7,312 nt of DNA from Clostridia bacterium (lineage in GTDB: Bacteria > Bacillota > Clostridia > Christensenellales > Aristaeellaceae): NCBI GenBank assembly GCA_024404275.1, contig JAKSQG010000091.1:1-7312 (forward strand), read 5' to 3'. The notes below the pieces were generated by a model. That model was given only the letters and a program-made list of their open reading frames with translations, was not told the origin of the DNA and did not search any database. Below are positions 1 through 6,335 of the stretch, piece by piece; the first letter of the stretch is position 1; each line of letters starts with the position of its first letter. A program made the position numbers and the translations under genes.

Positions 1-14
1 CATCATTTTTCCAT

Positions 15-50
15 GGGCTGCCGTTCACCGGCGGCCCTTTTTTGTTTTTT
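15..50 (+). terminator. Intrinsic terminator of an upstream gene
   Basis: Arms GGGCTGCCG (15-23) and CGGCGGCCC (29-37) pair with one wobble around a five-base loop and are followed by T6-G-T6. This is a typical rho-independent terminator for a + strand transcript whose gene lies before the window. It insulates the operon that starts near 152. Confidence 0.88.
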
Positions 51-61
51 CTCTGTACAAA

Positions 62-90
62 TTGTATCTTTTTCTTGAATCATTTATACT
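62..90 (+). promoter_or_regulatory. Possible secondary upstream promoter
   Basis: TTGTAT (62-67) and TATACT (85-90) are separated by 17 bases in an AT-rich stretch, which is acceptable sigma-70/SigA geometry. It would start transcription near 97, ahead of the stronger promoter at 118-145. In AT-rich DNA such matches arise easily, and the boxes overlap the TACAAA half-sites, so they may instead belong to a regulator-binding region. Confidence 0.3.
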
Positions 91-110
91 ACAAATATTC
101 AATTTTGTAG
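89..110. promoter_or_regulatory. Inverted repeat, candidate operator
   Basis: CTACAAA (89-95) and TTTGTAG (104-110) form a perfect 7-base inverted repeat with an 8-base spacer. It sits immediately upstream of the -35 box at 118. A second small palindrome with the same half-site, TACAA-A-TTGTA, lies at 56-66. Position and repetition suggest a transcription factor site for the ydhY-like operon. The regulator cannot be named from the sequence. Confidence 0.4.
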
Positions 111-117
111 CAATAGG

Positions 118-145
118 TTGAAAAAAAACATATAAGTGCTATAAT
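118..145 (+). promoter_or_regulatory. Main promoter of the AOR operon
   Basis: The -35 box TTGAAA (118-123) and the perfect -10 box TATAAT (140-145) are 16 bases apart. TG at 137-138 creates an extended -10 element (TGC-TATAAT). Transcription should start near 151-153, leaving a leader of about 155-160 nt before the ATG at 311. This strong promoter fits the highly biased codon use of the downstream genes. Confidence 0.8.
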
Positions 146-160
146 AACGATAACACAATA

Positions 161-275
161 TCTTCCGAGTGCCCGCTGACCCACGCGGCCGCCTGCACCA
201 ATGAGTCCGATAAGCAATTATCCGACTTGCCTTTTGCGAAGGAAGGGTGTGCGGATACCAAACGTATCCGGTTTT
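161..275 (+). promoter_or_regulatory. Candidate Moco/Tuco riboswitch leader
   Basis: The leader folds into several nested helices. CCGC (173-176) pairs with GCGG (185-188). CCGC (189-192) pairs with GCGG (251-254) and CACC (196-199) with GGTG (246-249), closing a junction. Inside are a long hairpin (205-226) capped by a GCAA GNRA tetraloop, and a short CCTT/AAGG hairpin (230-242). A last hairpin, CGGATAC/GTATCCG (252-270), is followed by GTTTT and shares bases 252-254 with the closing helix. Moco RNAs are known upstream of molybdenum cofactor synthesis, transport and enzyme genes, and variants are linked to tungsten cofactor (Regulski et al. 2008). The downstream AOR-family gene makes this identity likely. 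The family call rests on context and general architecture, not on a covariance-model match. Confidence 0.68.
252..275 (+). terminator. Possible attenuator hairpin in the leader
   Basis: A perfect 7-bp stem, CGGATAC (252-258) with GTATCCG (264-270), has a 5-base loop and is followed by GTTTT then CCCC. The T-tract is short, so this would be a weak terminator. Its 5' arm overlaps the 3' closing strand of the putative aptamer (251-254), so the two cannot both fully form. If it is the expression platform, ligand binding would favour readthrough, which would suit an enzyme needing the cofactor. That direction of control is inference. Confidence 0.4.
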
Positions 276-310
276 CCCCTATTCCCACATTTGCAAGGAG
301 GTCTTTTCGT

Positions 311-946
311 ATGTCCAAGAATCTGATGGACAAAGAGGTAACCCGCCGTCAATTCATGGCGATGACCGGTAAGGGCATCGCCGGCGTGGCGATCTCCACC
401 AGCCTGCTCAACCTGATGGGCGTTACCCGCGCTCAGGCGGATGCCGGCCTGGTCTCCACCATCGCTACCCCCGACTACCTGCTGGTCGCCAACGGCGCCA
501 AGTGCACCGGCTGCCAGCGCTGCGAGTTCAACTGCTCCATGGTCAACGAGGGTGAAGTTCGTCCCTACCTGAGCCGTATCCGTGTTCGCCAGAACATGTA
601 TTTCGGCGCCAACGGCCCCACCGAGGACTATCGTCACGGTGATGGCGTGTACGGCAGCTGGAGCTTCGGCCCCGACACCTGCAAGCAGTGTGCCGATCCC
701 GCCTGCGCCAAGGCCTGCCCCATGAGCGCGATCTCCGCTGATCCTGTGACCGGCGCCCGCGTGATCGATGAGAGCGCCTGCGTTGGCTGCGGTATGTGCG
801 TTCAGGCTTGCCCCTGGCATATGCCCCGTATCAACCCCGAGAAGAGAAAGTCTACCAAGTGCATCTCCTGCGGCGCTTGCGTGGCCGGCTGCCCGACCAG
901 CGCTCTCCGCATGATTCCTTGGGAAGATGTCGCGGCCGCGATGTAA
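311..946 (+). CDS. ydhY: Four-cluster ferredoxin subunit of AOR-type enzyme, Tat-like N-terminus
   Basis: Electron-transfer partner of the adjacent AOR-family subunit, 211 aa. The start at 311 is chosen because AAGGAGG (295-301) lies 9 bases upstream; an in-frame ATG at 227 falls inside the structured leader and lacks such a site. Sixteen cysteines form four CxxC-type sets: C65/68/71/75, C124/127/132/136, C157/160/163/167 and C184/187/190/194, enough for four [4Fe-4S] clusters in the HycB/DmsB-like arrangement. The N-terminus carries a twin-arginine motif (TRRQFM, R12-R13), a hydrophobic run (about 22-37) and an AQA-D cleavage-like site at 43/44. It resembles E. coli YdhY as I remember it, including the GKG-(I/L)AG segment after the motif, and also the WorS small subunits of gut tungsten oxidoreductases. 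It ends 14 bases before the catalytic gene. The ydhY symbol is by homology and context. Confidence 0.93.
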   Translation: MSKNLMDKEVTRRQFMAMTGKGIAGVAISTSLLNLMGVTRAQADAGLVSTIATPDYLLVANGAKCTGCQRCEFNCSMVNEGEVRPYLSRIRVRQNMYFGANGPTEDYRHGDGVYGSWSFGPDTCKQCADPACAKACPMSAISADPVTGARVIDESACVGCGMCVQACPWHMPRINPEKRKSTKCISCGACVAGCPTSALRMIPWEDVAAAM

Positions 947-960
947 GGAGGAAATAAACA

Positions 961-3081
961 ATGACTACTTATGGTTGGACCGGAAGTCTGCTTCGTATCA
1001 ACCTGACGAATCAGACCTCCTCTATCGAAAGCAGCTCCAAGTACTTCAGCTACATCGGCGGCAAGGGCATGGCCAACCGCATCGTGTATGATGAGGTTCC
1101 GATGGGCATCGATCCCATCGCTCCCGAAAGCAAGGTTGTTCTGGCCGTCGGCCCCAACACCGCTTCTTCCGCCCCCACCTCCGGCCGTACCACCATTTCT
1201 TTCCTGAGCCCCTTCACCAAGGGCAACGCCATCGTTGACGCCCACATCGGCGGCGACATCGGCGTGCAGGTCAAGCAGTGCGGCTACGACGCCGTCATCA
1301 TCGAGGGCGAATCCGCTGCCCCCGTGTATGTCTACGTCAACGATGACAAGGTCTCCTTCGTGGATGCCTCCAACCTGTGGGGCAAGACCACTTCCGATAC
1401 CACCGCTGAAGTCACCAAGGCCACCCAGCCCGGTACTGCTGTGCTGTCCATCGGCCCTGCCGGTGAGTCCCTGCTGAACCTGTCCTGCGTGATCACCGGT
1501 GTGGCTCACTGCGGCGGCGCCGGTTCCGGTAAGCTGTTCGGCGCCAAGAAGCTGAAGGCTCTGGCCTTCTGCGGCACCAAGGCTGTCAAGCTGGCTGATG
1601 TCAAGGCTGTCAAGGCCCTGAACGATTACGTCATCGGCGACCTGATGGGCTCCAACAACAACCACGTGGTTCCCACCGTTGCCCAGTCCTGGTCTGAGTA
1701 CGAGAACAGCGGTTCCCGTTGGACCGGCCATCCCGGCATGACCTGGGGCGCTGCTGAAGGCGGCCCCATCGATACCGGTGAATCCGCTCCCGGCCAGCCC
1801 ACCCTGATCGGCTACCGCTGCCAGAAGGCCGTTAAGGACCATGGCGCCATCGCCGAAAAGTACACCGTCAAGATGACCGGCTGCGCCACCTGCCCCATCC
1901 GCTGCTACGGCGGTGTGGATGTTCCTCAGCTGGAGAAGACCTGGGGCGTCAAGGGCTCTCATGCCAACACCTGCCTGGGCAACCGCGGCTGCGGCTTCAA
2001 CGGTCTGGTCAGCAATGTGGCCGACGTTGACGAAAAGGGCGATGGCGCCTTCATGGCTGGCATCTATGCCGCCATCAAGGTCGACGATGCCGGTCTGTGG
2101 GACAACTACGGCGAGCTGGCTGCTACCCTGAAGTACTTCATGGCCAACGACAATGCTTACATGAAGCAGGTCCTGACCGAGGAAGAATACAATGCCATCG
2201 ACTGGTCCAAGAGCGCCAACGGCGACCTGACCTTCATCGATGATATCATTGCCTGCCTGTGCAACCCCAACCACTCCATGCGCAACCTGGCCATGGGCGC
2301 CTACTATGTCGATCAGAAGTATCATGACATCGTCGGTGACGATTACCTCAACAGCTCCGCCATCGGTCTGTGGGGCGTGATGGGCGGCAAGCGCCATCAC
2401 GGCAACGAGTGCGCCGCTCAGGTTGGCTGGCTGACCAACACCATCTACAACCGCGACGGTATGTGCCATACCATCGTCAACATCACCGGTTCCGGTCTGC
2501 CCTACGAGATCCAGAAGCGCATCATCGAAGACATCTTCGGCGAGGGCGCCCTGGATGCTCCCAACAACTACACCAAGATGAACGCCAACAAGGCCAAGTT
2601 CGCCAAGTTCGGTGTTGTCCGTCAGGTGATGCATGACAGCCTGACCCTGTGCAACTGGGTGTGGCCCATGACCTTCAGCCCCCGCAAGGAGCGCGGCTAC
2701 AAGGGCGACCTGAGCGTGGAAGCTCAGTATATGTCCGCCGTCACCGGCGCTGCCGTGACCGAGAAGGAACTGGACGACGCCGCCGAGCGCGTTATCCAGC
2801 TGTCCCGCGCCATGACCGTGCTGGCCTATGGCACCAACGACATGCGCAACGAGCATGACACCCCCGCCGGCTTCATCGTGACCCCCGATGAGGGCAAGCC
2901 CCTCTATCAGCCCGGCACCAACAAGCTGGACGCCGAGGACGTGCAGGATGCCCTGACCATGTTCTACAAGGAGTTCGGCTGGGACGAGAAGCTGGGCTGC
3001 CCCACCCGCGCTACCCTCGAGAAGTTCAATCTGGCCGATGTGGCTGATGACCTCGAGTCCAAGGGTCTGCTGCCCGCATGA
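961..3081 (+). CDS. ydhV: Aldehyde:ferredoxin oxidoreductase family catalytic subunit (YdhV-like)
   Basis: W- or Mo-bis-pyranopterin oxidoreductase, 706 aa. AAGGAGG (945-951) precedes the ATG by 9 bases. The N-terminal AFOR domain spans about 4-205, with SGRTT (74-78) and HCGGAGSGKLFGAKKLKA (183-200), both typical of the cofactor-binding half. The [4Fe-4S] ligands should be C308, C311 and C315 (CATCPIRC) plus C564 in DSLTLCNWVWP. DDAGLWD (375-381) matches the DxxGLxD pterin motif; the second motif reads D559-SLTL-C564, with Thr where canonical AOR has Gly. Several segments (KYTVKM before the cluster, TLCNWVWPMT, DMRNEHD, LTMFYKE, LGCPTR, the LLPA terminus) agree with my recollection of E. coli YdhV, which is reported to bind a bis-Mo-MPT cofactor. 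The substrate is unknown; aldehyde oxidation to acid is the family default. No signal peptide is visible. Codon use is strongly biased, suggesting high expression. Confidence 0.95.
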   Translation: MTTYGWTGSLLRINLTNQTSSIESSSKYFSYIGGKGMANRIVYDEVPMGIDPIAPESKVVLAVGPNTASSAPTSGRTTISFLSPFTKGNAIVDAHIGGDIGVQVKQCGYDAVIIEGESAAPVYVYVNDDKVSFVDASNLWGKTTSDTTAEVTKATQPGTAVLSIGPAGESLLNLSCVITGVAHCGGAGSGKLFGAKKLKALAFCGTKAVKLADVKAVKALNDYVIGDLMGSNNNHVVPTVAQSWSEYENSGSRWTGHPGMTWGAAEGGPIDTGESAPGQPTLIGYRCQKAVKDHGAIAEKYTVKMTGCATCPIRCYGGVDVPQLEKTWGVKGSHANTCLGNRGCGFNGLVSNVADVDEKGDGAFMAGIYAAIKVDDAGLWDNYGELAATLKYFMANDNAYMKQVLTEEEYNAIDWSKSANGDLTFIDDIIACLCNPNHSMRNLAMGAYYVDQKYHDIVGDDYLNSSAIGLWGVMGGKRHHGNECAAQVGWLTNTIYNRDGMCHTIVNITGSGLPYEIQKRIIEDIFGEGALDAPNNYTKMNANKAKFAKFGVVRQVMHDSLTLCNWVWPMTFSPRKERGYKGDLSVEAQYMSAVTGAAVTEKELDDAAERVIQLSRAMTVLAYGTNDMRNEHDTPAGFIVTPDEGKPLYQPGTNKLDAEDVQDALTMFYKEFGWDEKLGCPTRATLEKFNLADVADDLESKGLLPA

Positions 3082-3833
3082 GTCTTTTCAAAAGGATAAT
3101 CGGCCTGGAGCAAAAGGTCGAGCAGCCTTCTGAACAGCCCGTTGCCGACGAGACCGCGGCGGAAGCCCTTGTGGCCGAAGCCGCGGCCCCCGCGGCGGCG
3201 GAGGAAGTGACCGAAGAAGCCGCCGAGGCTGAAAATGCCGAGGATGTGACTGAAGAGGTCGCCCCCGAGGAAGAAGCTGAGCCCGAGCTGAACAAACCGC
3301 TGGAGCTGTATAAGGTCATCCGCAAGAAGACCGAAAAGAGCGAAACGGTCAGCCGTACCCAGCTGCTGTTCCAGCCCCCCGAGGGATTGGAAAAAGAAGA
3401 CGTCACCGCTTTGCTCGACAGCCTGAACGGCGAGGAAAGGCCCGAGGAGCTGAAGGACATCACCTTTGTCAAGGGACGCAAGGATGTATGGTACTATGAC
3501 GGTACCATCATGACCCCGCACTATGCGGAGCTGTATTCCATGATCCAGGAAAAGGACCTGCTGCACACCATCGCCTCCGTTGCCCGTTCCGATTCCCATC
3601 TTTACCCCCTCGTCACTTCCTTCAGGAAGCTGATGGATGTGCCCTTCCGCATGACGGAGGATGAGCTGCTGGGTGCCGAGGCACGCTTCATGCTCAGCCC
3701 CGAATATGAGGATATCCGCACCGTCACCGCTTCCAACGGCGTAAAAGGCTTTTACTCCACCAAGTATCTCACTTGGGCGTATGCCGATTCGCTGCACGAG
3801 TGGTACGAGGTCGGCATGGACGAGAATCCTTAA
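3078..3833 (+). CDS. ydhW: YdhW-like protein with acidic Ala/Glu-rich arm, function unknown
   Basis: This 251-aa protein starts at an ATGA overlap with the catalytic gene's stop, so it is translationally coupled; only a weak AAGGG (3061-3065) precedes it. Residues 1-13 form a short basic, hydrophobic segment (MSLFKRIIGL). Residues 15-72 are almost entirely Ala, Glu, Val, Pro and Asp, probably disordered. Residues about 75-251 look like a globular soluble domain beginning LELYKVIRKK, with only one Cys-free stretch after another: no cysteines, no membrane segment, no recognised catalytic motif. Position directly after ydhY-ydhV homologues, size of the core, and general resemblance point to YdhW, itself uncharacterised in the E. 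coli ydhYVWXUT operon. A maturation or assembly role for the oxidoreductase is possible but not shown. The N-terminal arm resembles in composition the acidic A domain of FtsY, probably without homology. Confidence 0.8.
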   Translation: MSLFKRIIGLEQKVEQPSEQPVADETAAEALVAEAAAPAAAEEVTEEAAEAENAEDVTEEVAPEEEAEPELNKPLELYKVIRKKTEKSETVSRTQLLFQPPEGLEKEDVTALLDSLNGEERPEELKDITFVKGRKDVWYYDGTIMTPHYAELYSMIQEKDLLHTIASVARSDSHLYPLVTSFRKLMDVPFRMTEDELLGAEARFMLSPEYEDIRTVTASNGVKGFYSTKYLTWAYADSLHEWYEVGMDENP

Positions 3834-3858
3834 GGCTGCCCGATTGCTTGATGAATCG

Positions 3859-3893
3859 CACCTTTGCCCCGTTTGGGGCAAGGGTGTTTTTTT
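3859..3893 (+). terminator. Terminator of the AOR operon
   Basis: CACCTTTGCCCC (3859-3870) and GGGGCAAGGGTG (3875-3886) pair over 12 bp with a single wobble around a GTTT loop. T7 (3887-3893) follows. It lies 25 bases after the stop of the ydhW-like gene and closes the three-gene operon, so ydhX/U/T homologues are not co-transcribed downstream. Confidence 0.93.
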
Positions 3894-3899
3894 GCGCAC

Positions 3900-3936
3900 A
3901 AAAAAGGAAGCCGCCTGCCTGCAGCTTCCTTTTATT
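3900..3936 (-). terminator. Terminator of the antiporter operon
   Basis: Bases 3902-3914 pair with 3921-3933 over 13 positions with one wobble on the minus-strand RNA and a 6-base loop. On the minus strand the hairpin ends in a run of T. It starts just past the stop of the antiporter gene (3938-3940). With the + strand terminator at 3859-3893 it forms a back-to-back pair in the 104-base gap between convergent genes. Confidence 0.88.
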
Positions 3937-3937
3937 G

Positions 3938-5548
3938 TCAGTTGCGTTCGTTGAGGATGACGATGTCACCGCTTTGAATCACCGTGCCGCCGTGGGCGAT
4001 GAGCGACTGGTCGCCCCGCATGATCATCACCACGGTCTGGTCGTTGCGCAGCGTGATTTCGCACAGCTGCCGCCCGCACCAGGGATGGCTCTCATCAATG
4101 TGCTGTTCGTTGAGCAAGCCCCAATCCTTATCGGTGATGGAGCCGCCGCTGACCACCAGCGTATCGCCGGGCAGAATGCGCGTATCGCCCCTCGGGTGCA
4201 GCTGCTCCTCACCGCGCAATATCAGCACGATGCGCCCGCCGCCCAGTACCTCCGCAGGTCGGGCTTCGGCAATGGTCATGTTTGCCCACGGATGCCGCTC
4301 CGACACATCCAGATGCATAAACTGCACGGTGGAGTGCTCCTCGTAATCGGAGAAGGTCTTCATCACATTGTCATGCGGGTCGATCATGTGCAGCTTCTTT
4401 GCCGCAAAGGGAATGAGCGATCCCTGCAGCAGAATGGAAAACAGCACGATAAAGAACGTCATGTAGAACAGCGAGAACGCCAGCTCCGTATGCAGCGCAA
4501 GCACCGCCATAACGGCAAAAACAATGGCGCTGGCGCCTCTGAGTCCGCAAAAGCTGACCATCAATATCTGGTTGTTCTTTGCCCTGAAGGGCTTCAGCAG
4601 CCCGAACACCACCGCGGGGCGGGCGACAAAGGTCAAAAACGCGGCAATGGCCAGTGCCCTTGGCGCCGCGGTGAGCAGCAGCTCAGGGCGGCAGTTGAGA
4701 CCCAGCACAAAGAACACCATCACCTGCATAAAGCCCGTGATGCCGTCAAAAAAGTGCACCAGCTGGCGTTTGCCGGGCAGCTTGCTGTTGCCCAGCACAA
4801 TGCCTGTCAGATAGACCGCCAGATATCCGTTGCCGCCCAGCACTGCCGCCAGCGCGTAGGAAAGCATGCCCACGGACAAAATGACCAGCATCAGTGCGGC
4901 GTCATCACGCACACGCGCACGACGCAGCACATATACCACGCCATAACCCAGACCAAAGCCCACCAGCAGGCCGAACACGATCTGCTTTGTCACCATCAGC
5001 ACCACATCGCCTGTGCCCATGCTATGCTGCAGCAGCGCCAGCGACAGCAGCGTCATGATGCTGGCGGCAGGATCGTTGGAACCGCTCTCCAGCTCGAGCA
5101 GCGGCGCCGTGCCGTACTTGAGGTTCAGTCTGCGGCTGCGCAGGATCGAGAACACCGATGCGGCGTCCGTCGATGCAATGACCGAGCCGCACAGCAATCC
5201 CTGCGCAAAGGTGGTCTTCAGGCACAGGCAGCAAAAGGCCGCCGTCAGCAGTGCCGTCAGCACCACGCCCGCGGTGGAAAGCAAGCCCGCCTTCACCGCG
5301 GTGGATTTTGACCGCTGCCACCCCGTGCCGTAGCCGCCGTAGAACATGATGATCATCAGACCGATGGTGCAAAGGTTCTCCGCCGTTTCAAGCCCCTGCA
5401 TATCCGCAGGCATCACACCGATCGCGCCTGCCAGCTGTCCCAGCCCCAGAAACAGGATCAGGGCGGGCACGCCCAGTTTAACGCACAGGCGCTCCATCAA
5501 TATGCATATGATCAGTATGACCGATATGATCAGCAGCCACGTCTCCAT
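3938..5548 (-). CDS. CPA1/NhaP2-type cation:proton antiporter with two TrkA_C-like modules
   Basis: Membrane antiporter exchanging Na+ or K+ for H+, 536 aa. The start at 5548 is supported by AAAGGAGGG (5555-5563, minus strand) 6 bases upstream. Residues 1-385 hold about a dozen hydrophobic segments forming the Na_H_Exchanger domain. Family motifs are STDAAS (126-131, D128), ESGSNDP (154-160, including N158-D159, the expected ion-binding ND pair), R310 and GLRGAS (335-340). The cytoplasmic tail, about 404-536, contains two tandem RCK_C/TrkA_C-like units, each with HPW, an (I/M)-RG turn and a PGD or SGD turn (about 419-470 and 488-534). These usually bind nucleotides or ions and gate transport. 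Length and layout resemble NhaP2/CvrA K+/H+ antiporters, but the ion cannot be assigned from sequence. It follows the XRE regulator gene by 31 bases and is probably co-transcribed with it. Confidence 0.93.
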   Translation of the reverse strand: METWLLIISVILIICILMERLCVKLGVPALILFLGLGQLAGAIGVMPADMQGLETAENLCTIGLMIIMFYGGYGTGWQRSKSTAVKAGLLSTAGVVLTALLTAAFCCLCLKTTFAQGLLCGSVIASTDAASVFSILRSRRLNLKYGTAPLLELESGSNDPAASIMTLLSLALLQHSMGTGDVVLMVTKQIVFGLLVGFGLGYGVVYVLRRARVRDDAALMLVILSVGMLSYALAAVLGGNGYLAVYLTGIVLGNSKLPGKRQLVHFFDGITGFMQVMVFFVLGLNCRPELLLTAAPRALAIAAFLTFVARPAVVFGLLKPFRAKNNQILMVSFCGLRGASAIVFAVMAVLALHTELAFSLFYMTFFIVLFSILLQGSLIPFAAKKLHMIDPHDNVMKTFSDYEEHSTVQFMHLDVSERHPWANMTIAEARPAEVLGGGRIVLILRGEEQLHPRGDTRILPGDTLVVSGGSITDKDWGLLNEQHIDESHPWCGRQLCEITLRNDQTVVMIMRGDQSLIAHGGTVIQSGDIVILNERN

Positions 5549-5579
5549 GTACCGCCCTCCTTTCCGGATGCCTTGGGCA

Positions 5580-6320
5580 TTACAGCTCCGCCTCCAGGCG
5601 GACGCAGCGGCCCACCACGTGCAGCTCGTTCACAGGGGTGATCTCGCTCTCACACTTATCATCATAGTGCTGCAGCAGCACCTTGAAGTTATCCAGCTTT
5701 TTGACCACGCGCAGCACACGCCCCAGCGGGGTCTCGATGAGCATCATCGCCCCGTCCACAGGCGATTGCGCCGGCACCACCAGCACCAGATCGCCGCGGT
5801 TGACGCGGAAGCCGCGCATCTGGTTATCGGGCGCCATAAAATAGAACACCTTGTCGGGGGCAGCGCCCTCGATCTTGCCGTTCTCAATGGGCAGCAGACG
5901 GTGCGCCACCTCCGCCATCACGGCATTGCGCACAGGCACACGCTTGAGCACGCTGCTCAGCGCGTCCAGCCAGATGCTGCCGCCCGCCTTATCCCCCGTG
6001 GAAGCCACCGCCTCGGCATCGCCTTCGCTGCGCAGGGCGGCCTTTTTCTTTTCGGTCACGCGGGCACGCGGCATGGTATCCACCGCCGTCTGCAGGTCTA
6101 CCGTGGCGGCGATATCGTCGAGGCTGAACTCCGCCTCGGTGGTCTGCTGCAGACCCATCGATTTCAGGATGCGCCGTGCCTGGTCATCGGGAATGATGCG
6201 CTTGCCCAGCTCCACATCCAATATATACTGCTCGCTGACGCCCGTCTTGCGCGCCACCTGCTTGGCGCTGAGTCCCCTGCGGGTGCGCTCCAGCTTGATC
6301 AGATCGCCCAGTCTTGACAT
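5580..6320 (-). CDS. XRE-family regulator with degenerate LexA/S24-like C-terminal domain
   Basis: DNA-binding regulator, 246 aa. The start at 6320 is chosen because GGAGGAA (6326-6332, minus strand) is correctly spaced; the ATG at 6386 would lie upstream of the predicted transcription start. Residues 4-57 form a Cro/C1-type helix-turn-helix (SAKQVARKTGVSEQYILDVE). Residues 58-155 are a linker rich in charged and Ala residues. Residues 158-244 align by eye with the LexA/S24 fold, including the GD at 176-177 and DG at 189-190. At the nucleophile position of LexA (S119) there is Q167, and at the lysine position (K156) there is R204, so self-cleavage is not expected. It probably senses a signal or dimerises through this domain and may regulate the antiporter behind it and itself. 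The signal and targets are unknown. Confidence 0.9.
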   Translation of the reverse strand: MSRLGDLIKLERTRRGLSAKQVARKTGVSEQYILDVELGKRIIPDDQARRILKSMGLQQTTEAEFSLDDIAATVDLQTAVDTMPRARVTEKKKAALRSEGDAEAVASTGDKAGGSIWLDALSSVLKRVPVRNAVMAEVAHRLLPIENGKIEGAAPDKVFYFMAPDNQMRGFRVNRGDLVLVVPAQSPVDGAMMLIETPLGRVLRVVKKLDNFKVLLQHYDDKCESEITPVNELHVVGRCVRLEAEL

Positions 6321-6335
6321 ATTTTTTCCTCCGTT

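Noticed and set aside
227..310. Upstream in-frame ATG for the ferredoxin gene
   Set aside because: It lies within the structured leader, has no proper ribosome binding site, and would bury the twin-arginine signal about 40 residues in. The ATG at 311 has AAGGAGG at ideal spacing.
139..333. Small minus-strand open frame opposite the leader
   Set aside because: No ribosome binding site or recognisable protein is apparent, and the region is better explained as a structured + strand leader RNA.
218..961. Minus-strand open frame opposite the ferredoxin gene
   Set aside because: It is antisense to a gene with four iron-sulfur motifs, and its Ala/Gly/His-rich translation is a codon-bias shadow.
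802..2856. A 684-codon open frame on the minus strand across the AOR-type gene
   Set aside because: It is antisense to a clear AOR-family protein, is a repetitive Gly/Ala/Val/His-rich translation with no recognisable domain, and results from the strong codon bias of the + strand gene.
3834..3937. Small RNA or repeat between the convergent genes
   Set aside because: The two hairpins are fully explained as back-to-back intrinsic terminators, one for each strand.
3773..5311. A 512-codon open frame on the + strand across the antiporter gene
   Set aside because: The translation is rich in Gln, His and Arg with no domain, it crosses both terminators at 3859-3936, and the opposite strand encodes an unmistakable membrane antiporter with its own ribosome binding site.
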